Source: Parapedobacter luteus
GTDB lineage: Bacteria; Bacteroidota; Bacteroidia; Sphingobacteriales; Sphingobacteriaceae
Reading direction: 5' to 3'
Length of the DNA stretch: 64,000 nt
Assembly: GCF_900168055.1 (NCBI RefSeq)
Contig: NZ_FUYS01000005.1
Coordinates: 186,001 to 250,000 of the forward strand
Below, in pieces: positions 52,556 through 62,100 of the stretch (position 1 is the first letter of the stretch; every line of letters begins with the position of its first letter). The translations under genes and the position numbers were made by a program. Below the pieces are notes generated by a model. That model had not been told where the DNA came from and did no database searches. It saw nothing but the letters and a program-made list of their open reading frames with translations.

Positions 52556-53968
52556 ATGGCTTATTTTCTCCATGATAATTTTTTGTTGCAGTCGGATACG
52601 GCCGAAGTGCTTTATCATGATTATGCGAAGGGGCTACCCATCATAGATTACCACTCGCATCTTCCGCCTGATGCGATTGCTACTGACGCGAACTTCCGCA
52701 ATATCACCCACATCTGGCTTGCCGGCGACCATTATAAATGGCGTGCACAGCGGGTATTGGGCGTTTCTGAAAAATACATCACAGGCGATGCAGACGACCG
52801 GGAGAAGTTCAGGAAATGGGCCGAAGCCGTACCCTATACATTGCGCAATCCGTTGTACCACTGGACCCATATGGAACTGAAAAACCCGTTTGGCATCCAC
52901 GAGCTGCTCAGCCCCGATAATGCGGATGCCATCTTTGACAGTACACAGGCACAATTGCGGGCGCCGGAGTTTTCTCCCCGTGGTTTGCTACGGCACTTTG
53001 CCGTGGACATGGTGGGTACGACAGACGATCCAGCGGATGATCTCCGGCATCACCAGGCCATTGCCGAGTCTGGTTTTGGCACCAAGGTGCTGCCCACCTT
53101 CAGACCCGATAAAGCCTTCCAATTGAGTAGGGGCGATGATTACCGCCACTATATCGAACGGTTGCAGGCGAGCAGCGGTGTAGCCATTGTCGATATGGAC
53201 ACGTTGCTGGATGCGCTTTGGAATAGGGCGTATTATTTCCACAGCCAAGGGTGCCGGATTGCCGATCACGGATTGAGTTGTCTACCCCGGAGAAGCAGCT
53301 CCGCCGTCTCGTTGGATGAGGTTTTTAAGCAGGTGCTTAATGGAGATGATCGGCTTGCCGCCGAATATGAAGAGACATTTACATACACGATCCTGTTCGA
53401 GCTGTGTAAATTCTATCACGATAAAGGCTGGGTGCAGCAGTTTCACCTCGGGCCGCTGCGCAATACCAATAGCCGTAAGCTTCGCGAATTGGGCGCGGAC
53501 ACGGGATATGATTCCATCGGTGACTTTCCGCAAGCGGAAAACATGCAGCAATTTTTCAACGATCTGGAGGAACAAGGCTGCTTAGCTAAAACCATCGTCT
53601 ACAACCTTAACCCGTCAGACAACGCTGTATTTGCAGCCATGATGGGCAATTTCCAAAGCGAAGGAATAAAGGGCAAGATGCAATTCGGTTCGGGCTGGTG
53701 GTTTCTTGATCAGTTGGACGGCATGACCCAGCAGATGAACACGCTTTCCAACATCGGATTGATCAGTTGTTTCGTTGGGATGTTGACGGATTCACGCAGC
53801 TTCCTGTCATACTCGCGGCACGAATATTTCAGGCGCCTGCTTTGCAACCTATTTGCCGAAGACATCGAACGGGGACTGTTGCCAAGAGATATTGGTTGGA
53901 CGGGCAAGATTATACAAGATATCTGCTATTACAACGCTAAAGCTTACTTCGGTTTGCCGAAAAGTTAA
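52556..53968 (+). CDS. uxaC: Glucuronate (uronate) isomerase
   Basis: A 470-residue amidohydrolase-superfamily enzyme isomerising D-glucuronate to D-fructuronate. The metal ligands are in IIDYHSHLPPD (His-x-His, about residue 27). YFGLPKS is the usual terminus, and LRNPLYHWTHMELKNPFGI and HLGPLRNTNSR are family segments. It ends the unit SDR-uxuA-uxaC. No sugar-acid transporter, kdgK/kdgA or regulator is present next to it. Confidence 0.97.
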   Translation: MAYFLHDNFLLQSDTAEVLYHDYAKGLPIIDYHSHLPPDAIATDANFRNITHIWLAGDHYKWRAQRVLGVSEKYITGDADDREKFRKWAEAVPYTLRNPLYHWTHMELKNPFGIHELLSPDNADAIFDSTQAQLRAPEFSPRGLLRHFAVDMVGTTDDPADDLRHHQAIAESGFGTKVLPTFRPDKAFQLSRGDDYRHYIERLQASSGVAIVDMDTLLDALWNRAYYFHSQGCRIADHGLSCLPRRSSSAVSLDEVFKQVLNGDDRLAAEYEETFTYTILFELCKFYHDKGWVQQFHLGPLRNTNSRKLRELGADTGYDSIGDFPQAENMQQFFNDLEEQGCLAKTIVYNLNPSDNAVFAAMMGNFQSEGIKGKMQFGSGWWFLDQLDGMTQQMNTLSNIGLISCFVGMLTDSRSFLSYSRHEYFRRLLCNLFAEDIERGLLPRDIGWTGKIIQDICYYNAKAYFGLPKS

Positions 53969-53986
53969 TGGTAGGGTATAAAAACC

Positions 53987-54763
53987 CTAAAAATCAAAAT
54001 TGTACCGGAAGCTGAGGAAAAATCCCATTTCGCGGAATTTGTCATAGCCCGAGCTGTTGGTGTTGCTTGGTGGCTGGAACGTTACGCGTGGGGAAACATC
54101 CGCAAAAAAGCCGCCGTCGATACGGAAGTGCTCCCCTATCGGGAAATAAGCGCCCAGGTGCCCCCCCAGATTAAACGGGTGTCTATAGGAAGTCGTCAGG
54201 TGGCTTCCCATATGCCTTTCAAGTGGAGCCTGGCCGTTATCGCCAGCATCAAAGTCGCCGGATAATTGGTAATAAACATCCATACCGACTTTAAATCCTA
54301 CCACATCAAACGGTTTATATGTCAGCGAAAGAGGCAGGTGCAGCGCCCAATACCGGAACGTTTTGGTGGCACCGAGCCTCGGGAGCAAGGGATCGTTTGG
54401 ATTTTCGGGAACCAGCTGTCTGATGTTGTCATTCCATATTCTGAATCCGCCCGTACGGATAGCTAAGCCGGTTTCCCAGCCGAAAAGGTTTGAGCGCCTA
54501 AAGTTACCGTTCACCGCGACTCCTGCCATACCCAATGCTATGGGTTTATTGACATACCGAAAAGGCATCGCCTCTTCTTCGTTCCCGGGCAAACTGTATA
54601 CGAAATCGTCCATCGTATATCCCAGATTTCGCATATCCGTGATGCCGGAGCCAATGGAAACCGACCAAACAACGGGCTGCTGGCCGAACGAGGAAAAGGG
54701 GGCGGCAAATAAGGCTATCCATAGCAAGAAACAGAAACGTATATTACAGCTTTTTTCCATCAT
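53987..54763 (-). CDS. Outer-membrane beta-barrel protein (putative)
   Basis: A 258-residue exported protein with a signal peptide (about 1-28, cleaved near FG-QQ). The rest alternates hydrophobic and polar residues in short strands, with glycine-rich turns, and ends in FLSFRYNFDF, an aromatic C terminus as expected for outer-membrane barrels. It has no named family. It converges on uxaC with an 18-base gap, so it is not part of that operon. Confidence 0.75.
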   Translation of the reverse strand: MMEKSCNIRFCFLLWIALFAAPFSSFGQQPVVWSVSIGSGITDMRNLGYTMDDFVYSLPGNEEEAMPFRYVNKPIALGMAGVAVNGNFRRSNLFGWETGLAIRTGGFRIWNDNIRQLVPENPNDPLLPRLGATKTFRYWALHLPLSLTYKPFDVVGFKVGMDVYYQLSGDFDAGDNGQAPLERHMGSHLTTSYRHPFNLGGHLGAYFPIGEHFRIDGGFFADVSPRVTFQPPSNTNSSGYDKFREMGFFLSFRYNFDF

Positions 54764-54897
54764 TTAGCGTTCATGTGTTTAGCGGCAAACCAATGTAGCC
54801 GGACTACGCAAATCTAATCATTTGTTTTGACAACAACGGATCGGTACACAACGACACACGAAATTTGCCATTTGGGCCATGCGCGGTCTCTGCTGTT

Positions 54898-55497
54898 TTA
54901 TCTGGCCCAGCCGACTTTTCTTTTCCAGGCGTCAGCTTGGTGTTTTCTTTTGTCCATGTCTTTCGGTGGCGTTTCACGCTCGTGTTTTGCCCGTTGTCTT
55001 ATTAAAATGGTCTGTTCTTCGAGCGTGTTAAGTCCGATAGCTCGTCTTCGTTTGTTCACCCTGTCGATCCGGTCGTATCGAGCGGGGCTGAGCTCCCCGT
55101 TTTCGTCCCAATCAAATTGAGTTCCGTAAAGCTGTGGTTTCCCTTCAAATACGGCTATTCGATCAGTTAAGTAAGCTAAGCTTCTGGGGTCAGCACGATG
55201 CTCACTAACGGCAGTCTTCAATAGTTCCCTGCATCTTTTCATAAAGTTGGGCTGTCCGATTGCATGCTGAATGACCAGCCAGGCCGCTTCACTCGCTTCT
55301 TCACCTACTTTGTCAATAGTCGGGTAGCCAATTTTGTCTATGATATCATTTAACAACGTTGCATTCCGGTTATGCAGTTCCTCCATTTCCTCATTATACC
55401 CTTCTCCCAGTAGTCCGTTTTGCACAAGCCTTTGCCTGAGTGCCAAATCGGCATCGCGTAGGTCAATGATTCTCTTGGCAATGTTTTTATAGTCCAT
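54898..55497 (-). CDS. DUF6624-like soluble protein
   Basis: A 199-residue helical protein. It carries EASEAAWLVIQHAIGQPNFMKRC (about 66-88), YLTDRIAVFEGKPQLYGTQFDWDENGE, and a basic C terminus (MDKRKHQADAWKRK). These features match the DUF6624 family as I remember it, in which the QHA helix and YGTQ strand are the conserved parts. The function is unknown. It stands alone. Confidence 0.7.
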   Translation of the reverse strand: MDYKNIAKRIIDLRDADLALRQRLVQNGLLGEGYNEEMEELHNRNATLLNDIIDKIGYPTIDKVGEEASEAAWLVIQHAIGQPNFMKRCRELLKTAVSEHRADPRSLAYLTDRIAVFEGKPQLYGTQFDWDENGELSPARYDRIDRVNKRRRAIGLNTLEEQTILIRQRAKHERETPPKDMDKRKHQADAWKRKVGWAR

Positions 55498-55786
55498 TAC
55501 GTCTTCGCTTACTTCGGGTTATTCAGGGACCTCATCGCCCAGCCTAACCCGCAACCAGACTCTTTATGAGTGCAATGCATATATCAATCCGGATTACAAA
55601 TTTAATGGTTTTAATGCCAAAATTCCGACCGGCCGAACCGGGCTGGGGGCGGCAAATTAGATAAGCAGGACAACTCAGGTTCTTTGATCGAGATAACGGC
55701 GTATAGCTAATCAGGAAGCGATGGATTTATGACAACGGTCCATTAAATAGCATTAGCAGTTTGTCTAAGCCGCGCCATGCCAACTG

Positions 55787-56143
55787 TCATTGTGGAATAG
55801 GGAGATTATGAAGTTTGAGGAAGGATAATTTATCCCAATAACCACGCTGAAAAGTAATTTTGTCATGTTGTATTTGAAAGAAACCACAACCACGCAAACC
55901 GTTGGGGTCTTTCCATTCTAAAATTGCCCAGTCTCCGTCTGCAAAAATGTTTTCGGGAATACAAGTCATTTCGGCTGTTGCAAATTCGTCTGCGAACATT
56001 TGTTTGATCGCCGCTTTTCCAACAACCGGCTCATTGGCGACTTGATGATTGATTGCATGGTCAGCATACAGGTCGGAGATAGCTTCCACGTCCGCCTTAT
56101 TAAAGGCATCAATCCATTTATGTAATGTTTCTTTTGGTGTCAT
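55787..56143 (-). CDS. NTF2-like / SnoaL-family protein
   Basis: A 118-residue cystatin-fold protein. TPKETLHKWIDAFNKADVEAISDLYADHAINHQV is the usual N terminus of the SnoaL-like polyketide-cyclase/ketosteroid-isomerase superfamily. The sequence continues with GKAAIKQMFADEF and FADGDWAILEWKDPNGLRGCGFFQIQHDKI. The ligand is unknown. It lies in a small accessory cluster with an AHSA1 protein and an ArsR regulator, all on the minus strand. Confidence 0.85.
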   Translation of the reverse strand: MTPKETLHKWIDAFNKADVEAISDLYADHAINHQVANEPVVGKAAIKQMFADEFATAEMTCIPENIFADGDWAILEWKDPNGLRGCGFFQIQHDKITFQRGYWDKLSFLKLHNLPIPQ

Positions 56144-56247
56144 ATTAGCAACACATTAGAAGAAACATCGGGGCTTCGTAAGTGCGTTCGATGACTAATA
56201 TTTTCCTGTTCATTGCTTATGTTGTTTAAATCAGGGTGTTCACTTCA

Positions 56248-56712
56248 TCATTTTTGCTTGGTTTGTGGGAACTTATCTCTTACAAGATTAAGTTCAATGC
56301 CGAACTCCAACCAGGCTTTTAGCCCATCCAGTACCGTTGTAAATCCACCTGTATTGTCTTTGATAGCTTGGATAAGGTCATCACCGGCTTGAAGGAAGCC
56401 ATAATTTTTGATAATAACATAAGTGGTATTGCCGGTCAAAGCCGTAAACTCGAAATCGACGGTTGTAGCCGGGTCATCCCATTCAATGGATATTTTCTTG
56501 TCGGGTATGATTTCCTTTACAAACACATCGCTCGAAACATTGTACATTTCCCATTGCCACTTTATCGCCTTTCCCTCTTCAAGTTTTCCACTTGATTTGG
56601 TAAACCAAAATCTGGTGGTAATGGTAGGGTCGATAAATGCTTCGAAAACTTCTGCTACTGGTTTCCTTATCATCATTTGACATTCTACCGTTGGCAATTT
56701 TTTAGTTTCCAT
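56248..56712 (-). CDS. AHSA1/SRPBCC-domain protein
   Basis: A 154-residue START-like protein. RKPVAEVFEAFIDPTITTRFWFTKSSGKLEEGKAIKW and ISIEWDDPATTVDFEFTAL are typical of the Activator of Hsp90 ATPase homologue 1-like subset. In bacteria such proteins are often encoded with an ArsR regulator, as here. Their ligands are mostly unknown. Its ATG overlaps the stop of the ArsR gene by one base (TAATG). Confidence 0.9.
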   Translation of the reverse strand: METKKLPTVECQMMIRKPVAEVFEAFIDPTITTRFWFTKSSGKLEEGKAIKWQWEMYNVSSDVFVKEIIPDKKISIEWDDPATTVDFEFTALTGNTTYVIIKNYGFLQAGDDLIQAIKDNTGGFTTVLDGLKAWLEFGIELNLVRDKFPQTKQK

Positions 56713-57029
56713 TATTTTGATTTTTTATTGTTGTCAAGAAATTTGCCCAACGCGTCCAATTTGGTTTCCCAAAATTGTCCGTACTCTGTTATCCATTCAT
56801 TTACTTCGTTCAGCTTTTCCAATTTTGCTTCGCAGATTCGCTCGCGTCCTTGTTGCTTCATCGTCAGCACACCACATTCTACCAATATTTTTAAATGTAG
56901 CGATATAGCTTGTCGGCTTATATCAAACTGTTCAGCAATAGTATTGACATTGACAGGTGCTTTTGCATCATACCGATAATGGCTCTTCGGGTCTGCAATA
57001 GCCTGAAGAACATCTCTTCGCGCCTCCAT
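56712..57029 (-). CDS. ArsR-family transcriptional regulator
   Basis: A 105-residue winged-helix regulator. MEARRDVLQAIADPKSHYR and the recognition helix DISRQAISLHLKILVECGVL (about residues 36-55) are diagnostic. The wing is MKQQGRERICEAK. The metal-binding ELCVCDL motif of metal sensors is absent, as usual for those paired with AHSA1 proteins. ATG 57029 is chosen; an upstream frame to 57080 runs across the promoter. Two CAAG-N6-CTTG sites directly upstream suggest autoregulation. Confidence 0.9.
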   Translation of the reverse strand: MEARRDVLQAIADPKSHYRYDAKAPVNVNTIAEQFDISRQAISLHLKILVECGVLTMKQQGRERICEAKLEKLNEVNEWITEYGQFWETKLDALGKFLDNNKKSK

Positions 57030-57033
57030 AATA

Positions 57034-57080
57034 CGCAAGCGTTTGCTTGTAAATATAAAAGCAAGTATTTGCTTGCGCAA
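57034..57080 (-). promoter_or_regulatory. ArsR promoter with twin operator-like sites
   Basis: Reading leftward, TTG (57080-57078), a 20-base spacer and TATATTTA (57057-57050) form a promoter. Two copies of CAAG-N6-CTTG, at 57036-57049 and 57062-57075, are 26 bases apart. One is in the spacer and one covers the expected transcription start, so regulator binding would block the polymerase. Confidence 0.6.
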
Positions 57081-57304
57081 GATTTTCTTCTTTTTTGAAA
57101 ATTCAGTCTTCGCAAAAATTAATAAAAAACTTGGCTGTATGTTATTGCTTTTCGTTTTATGGAGGATTGGGGGCGAAAGGATTTATTATGCAAAGTGCTT
57201 TAAGCAACGGCAAATGCTTTCACAGCCCCCTTTCTTTGTTCTTCTTCGTAATCCACGGCTTGTGTATCAGGTAAAAGACTGAATAATTCGAACTGCAAAC
57301 CTTA

Positions 57305-57386
57305 GAGGCGCAGTAGCGCAACGGCGCGGCGGGAAGCCATAACCTGCTGCGCCTCGTTTAATGGATTGTTAACCTTAGGTTAACAA
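57305..57386 (+). promoter_or_regulatory. Inverted repeats upstream of the second ECF sigma gene
   Basis: GAGGCGCAG (57305-57313) and CTGCGCCTC (57347-57355) can form a GC-rich hairpin. Then TTGTTAACC-TTA-GGTTAACAA (57366-57386) is a perfect 9-bp dyad with a 3-base centre. A weak -7 box, TATCTTTA (57395-57402), lies 10 bases before the ATG. The dyad may be a regulator site. The rest of this 383-base gap holds no gene. Confidence 0.5.
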
Positions 57387-57412
57387 CGTGCTGCTATCTT
57401 TACCGCCGAAGC

Positions 57413-57988
57413 ATGGCGGCGCTTATGCAGAATCATACGACCGAAGAACTTTTTCATCTGGCCAAAACAGGGGATAATGCGGCTTTCACAGCCCTGTATC
57501 GTCGTACCTGGCAGCCGCTGTACGAACTCGCTTACCGTAAGACGAAGGACGAAGACGAAGCAAAAGATATTGTTCAGGATATCTACATCGTGCTTTGGCA
57601 GAAGATCGACACCATCGAGCTGCAAGGATCGGTAGCGGCGTACCTCTATAGCATGGCCAAATACGAAATTATTCGCCGTATGCGGCAGTTCTTAAAAGCC
57701 AAGCAGCATCACTACGATTACCAGCAGCTGATCGACTCCATGGTGGCACCAAGCTACCAGGCGATCTTTGCCGACGAGCTGAAGCAGCGCCTGAAAAGTG
57801 AAATCGAGGCGCTTCCGGAACGGCAACAGCGCATATTGCGGCTGCACAGCGAAAAAAACTATACCACACGGGAGATCGCCGACGAGCTTAACATCGCCGA
57901 GCAAACCGTAAAAAATCAGCTGGTACACGCACGGCGCAAGGTGCGTAGCGGGATCAAGGCCGGAATCTTATCGTCCATTTTGCTTTAA
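57413..57988 (+). CDS. ECF RNA polymerase sigma factor (FecI-like)
   Basis: A 191-residue sigma factor with region 2 (about residues 22-90, FTALYRRTWQPLYELAYRKTKDEDEAKDIVQDIYIVLW) and region 4 (about 125-180, LPERQQRILRLHSEKNYTTREIADELNIAEQTVKNQL). It differs in sequence from the first ECF factor, so it should have its own promoters. ATG 57413 is used; 57425 is a second in-frame ATG. FecR, SusC and SusD genes follow on the same strand. Confidence 0.93.
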   Translation: MAALMQNHTTEELFHLAKTGDNAAFTALYRRTWQPLYELAYRKTKDEDEAKDIVQDIYIVLWQKIDTIELQGSVAAYLYSMAKYEIIRRMRQFLKAKQHHYDYQQLIDSMVAPSYQAIFADELKQRLKSEIEALPERQQRILRLHSEKNYTTREIADELNIAEQTVKNQLVHARRKVRSGIKAGILSSILL

Positions 57989-58093
57989 GTTGCTGCGATC
58001 ACAATTCTGACATCATTTCTTAACAATTTCATCATCATTACCCATAGGTACTCCCCTCGCATTTTTTACTCATGTGGGTAAATAAACGCGGAG

Positions 58094-59074
58094 ATGACAA
58101 AGCAAGCAATAAGCGATTTGCTGGAGCGCTACCTAGCCGGCCGGTGCAGTCGGGAGGAGCGGGAGTGGATTGACCAATGGTTCGACCAGCAGGAACCGGT
58201 CACGACGGCGTTGACGGAGTCCGATGCCGACCGGCTGGCCGAGGAAATCCTCGCGGCCATCAATGAACGGACAGTAGCGGCTGAACGCCGGACTGGCATG
58301 CGGGTAGGCCGGAAGGCATGGTGGCGGGGGGTGGCTGCCGCCATTGTCCTGCTGGCGGGCGCAGGCTACCTGTTGGTAAGTCAGCGGGACAGCACGCCTG
58401 CGCAGGAGCAACTACCTGTTCGCTCGGTTTTTACATTACACACCGAACCCGGTCAGCGTGCCCGGCTCACCCTGCCGGACAGTAGCGTTATTTGGCTGAA
58501 TGGCCGCTCGGCCATCCGCTACGATAAGGTGTTTGACGGCGCGATACGGGAAGTTTTTCTGGACAGTGGGGAGGCCTTCTTTGAGGTGCAGCACGACCCC
58601 ACCCGGCCTTTTGTGGTGCATGCCGGCGAAGTGGACACCCGGGTACTGGGTACGTCGTTTAACGTGGAGGTGGCGAACCACCGCAACGAATACCAGCTTA
58701 CCGTAGCAACCGGAAAGGTAAGCGCAGGCACCGCGGAAGAATTGCACGTGCCCGCCACGGTGTTGGAGGCGGGGCAGCAGCTGGTTTACAACCGTAAGGC
58801 CGGCAGCCATGAGGTGCGCACCGTCGATCCGGCAGATTACAGCGCCTGGACGCGGAAGGTGCTCGTGTTCCACCATGCTCCATGGCCGGAGGTTGCTGCG
58901 CGGCTAAGTGCTTGGTACGGTGTGGACGTGCAGTTGCAGCTACGCCGGGGTGCGCAGGAAACATTTACGGCACGATTCGAAGATCCATCGCTGGCAGCGG
59001 TGCTAAACGCCCTGCAGAAGATTAACAAATTCCATTATACCATTAACAGGAAGGAGGTCCGCATTACTGATTAA
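58094..59074 (+). CDS. FecR-family anti-sigma factor
   Basis: A 326-residue membrane anti-sigma protein. The cytoplasmic part (about 1-74) begins TKQAISDLLERYLAGRCSREER. One transmembrane helix (about 77-94, GVAAAIVLLAGAGYLLV) precedes the FecR domain (about 112-215, HTEPGQRARLTLPDSSVIWLNGRSAIRY, IREVFLDSGEAFFEV). The C-terminal domain (about 255-326) ends with the DUF4974-type FTARFEDPSLAAVLNALQKIN. It pairs with the sigma factor 105 bases upstream and is expected to receive the SusC STN signal. Confidence 0.95.
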   Translation: MTKQAISDLLERYLAGRCSREEREWIDQWFDQQEPVTTALTESDADRLAEEILAAINERTVAAERRTGMRVGRKAWWRGVAAAIVLLAGAGYLLVSQRDSTPAQEQLPVRSVFTLHTEPGQRARLTLPDSSVIWLNGRSAIRYDKVFDGAIREVFLDSGEAFFEVQHDPTRPFVVHAGEVDTRVLGTSFNVEVANHRNEYQLTVATGKVSAGTAEELHVPATVLEAGQQLVYNRKAGSHEVRTVDPADYSAWTRKVLVFHHAPWPEVAARLSAWYGVDVQLQLRRGAQETFTARFEDPSLAAVLNALQKINKFHYTINRKEVRITD

Positions 59075-59175
59075 CCACACTACCCGAAAAAAGGCCAGAA
59101 CTGCTGACAACAATTCCGGCCGAGAACGTTTTCAATTGCTTTTCTACAAACAAATCAAAAACAACAAGTAAAGAT

Positions 59176-62100
59176 ATGCGAAAAATACCAAAACTGCATA
59201 CGTATATAGGTTTATTTATGAAATCATCAGTAGTGACTCTCTGTGTAATTGCCGCGACTGCCGGCACGTTACTGGCTCACCGGAGCGACGCGCAGGAGGC
59301 GGCAAACACCATGATACAGTTTTCATCGAAGCGGCTGTCGCTCATTCAGGTGCTGGAAACCGTGCAGGAACAGTCGGGTTTCAACCTGATCTACAGTCCC
59401 ACGCAGATTGATGGAGATCGCGTTGTCGAAATACCGGCAGCAGAAACCAACCTGGAGGCCCTCCTCCACTATTTAACGGCCAATGCACCCATTGTCCATG
59501 AGATCAAAGGACAAAACGTTTACATCAACCGCAGGCAGCAGCCGGGGCGCGTGACCGGCAGGGTCGTCGATGCGGAGGGCAGGCCGCTGACGGGGGCGAG
59601 CGTCAGCCTCGTCGGGGCAAATGCTGCGACCATGAGCGGGGAAGATGGTAGCTTTGCACTGCGTATACGGCCGGGCACCTACACGCTGCGGGTGAGCTAT
59701 ATCGGCTATGACGCCTATGAGCAGCGGGTAGCCGTTGCAGAAAATGAAGATACGCCGGTCAATGCGATTCTGCGCGGAACGGGCCAACTGGCTGAAGTGG
59801 TGGTCAGCTACGGTACACAGCGCCGCCGCGAGATCTCTGGAGCGGTTGAAGAAATTAGTGCCGCCAATTTGCAGGACATGCCGGTCGGGCAGTTCGCCCA
59901 GCAGCTGCAGGGCAGGATTGCCGGTGCACAGATTTACCAGACCTCAGGGCAGCCGGGAAGGGGAATGTCGTGGCGGATCCGCAATGCAGCCTCCCTCTCT
60001 TCGGGAAATTCCCCGCTTTTTGTGATCGACGGCATGCCGATAACGGGAAGCATAAACAACATCAACCCGGCGGAGATCGAGTCGTATACCGTGCTGAAAG
60101 ATGCCGCGGCAACGGCGCTATATGGTTCCAGGGCTTCCAACGGGGTGATTTTGATCACTACGAAACAGGCCCGGCCCGGCGATGCGACCAAAATCGAACT
60201 CAACACCAATGTGGGGATCCAGCACATTCCAAGCCGCGGCGTGCCCGTGATGATGAACGCCCGGGAATATGCGACCTTCATGAACGAGCGCTACCAGGAT
60301 ATGATCCGGTATGAAGGGTACACCGGCGAAATTCCGGAAGTATACCAAAACCCGGAACGGTATGGCAAGGGTACCGATTGGTTTTCGTTGCTGACGCGCA
60401 CGGCGCCCATCCAAAATTACGACCTTACCTTTACCAGTGCAGGCGAGCATTCCACCTCCTCGGTGGTAGCGGGTTACCAAGACCAGCAGGGCGTGGTTGT
60501 CAATTCCGGTACCAGGCTGTACTCGCTGCGCATCAACCAGAACTACCGCATAGCTGACGATCGGCTGCAGATCGGCTTCAACTTAGCGCCGAGCTACCGG
60601 CTGGACCACAACAACCGGCTGGCGGATTGTATTCAGGGCATTGTGCAGAAGACCTCGGAAGCCAGTCCATTGATCGATCCGTATGATGAAAACGGCAACC
60701 TTGTAAAACATGCGAATTCGCCGGGCATGGTCGGCTACATTAACCCCTTGGCGCGGTATACCGAAGTGATTGACGACTACATCACTACACGCATCTTGGG
60801 AAATGCCCGCCTGAACTACCGCATTTGGGACGGCCTGCATGTGAAAGGCCTGTTCGGCGTGGATAAAGGCGCCGAAACGCGACAATTTTTTTCGCCGGCG
60901 CTGATCAACGGAGATGATATTTCCACCGGCACGAGCAGCTCGGTGGATAACTATAGCTATACCGCGGAGGCCAACCTGAACTATCATAAGACCTGGAAGT
61001 CGCACGATATCGATGTGTTGGCTGGGTATTCCTTCCAGTCGTTTAGGCAAAAGAATAATTCCGTAACCGGAAGAAACTTTTCGAGCGACGACGTGCCATA
61101 CCTAAATGTAGCTGCTAACATTACCGGCGGGTCGAGCAATGCGGCGGCCTACAGCCTTCTTTCGTACCTTGGCCGGATAGACTACAGCTTCAAGCGCCGT
61201 TATTTACTTAGCGTTTCCATGCGTCGCGATGGGTCCAGCCGTTTTGGCGAAAACCAGAAATATGGGTCGTTTCCTTCCGTTTCTGCGGGATGGATCATCA
61301 GCGACGAGGCGTTTATGGATGCTTGGAGCGGCACGCTGAGCATGCTCAAGGTACGGGGCAGCTATGGTATAACCGGAAACAACAACATTGGGAACTACAC
61401 CCATGTCGCCCGGCTTGGTGGCTCCGATTATGTGGCCAACGGGGCGCTGGCTCCGGGTACGACCATTACCGCGCTAGGTAATACCAACCTGGCCTGGGAA
61501 CGGAGTAAGCAGCTCGACGTGGGCCTCGACGTGGCGTTTCTCAACGATAAGCTGTTTTTTACGTATGACTACTACCGAAAGCTGTCGGATGGGCTTATCC
61601 AAAACCGGCCGATTCCACAGGGTTCGGGCTATTCGAGCATCACGTCGAACGTCGGCGAAATCCGCTTTTGGGGGCATGAGTTTAGCGCCGGTGGCCGATT
61701 CGACTTCGGTAAACTTCACTGGAATACGGCATTCAATGTTTCGTTCAACCGCAACCACATTGTCTCGCTCGTGAGTCCGGGGTACTTCCGCCGGAACAAT
61801 ACGACCAGCTCGGATTATTTCCGCAACCAGGAAGGGTACCCGCTTGGCATGTTTTTCGGATATGTGTTCGAAGGCCTGTACCAGGATGCTGACGATCTGG
61901 CAAACTCGCCTAAGGAAGCCAATTCGGACGTGGGTACCATCAAAATGCGCGACATCAACGGCGATAACATCATCGACGAAAATGACCGCACGTTTATCGG
62001 CGACCCCAACCCGAACATGCTTTTTGGCTTGACCAACAATTTTACCTATGGCAGACTCGACCTGGGAATTTCCATGGCCGGCGCCACCGGCGGGGATATC

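Noticed and set aside
53972-53989. Small inverted repeat TAGGGT...ACCCTA between uxaC and the outer-membrane protein gene
   Set aside because: The 6-bp stem is weak and has no clear U tract on either strand; kept out of the terminator list.
55498-55786. 289-base gap upstream of the DUF6624-like gene
   Set aside because: I looked for promoters, repeats and RNA genes and saw nothing convincing.
57043-57282. A plus-strand frame of 79 codons between ArsR and the sigma gene
   Set aside because: It crosses the ArsR promoter and operators and has low-complexity residues without family features.
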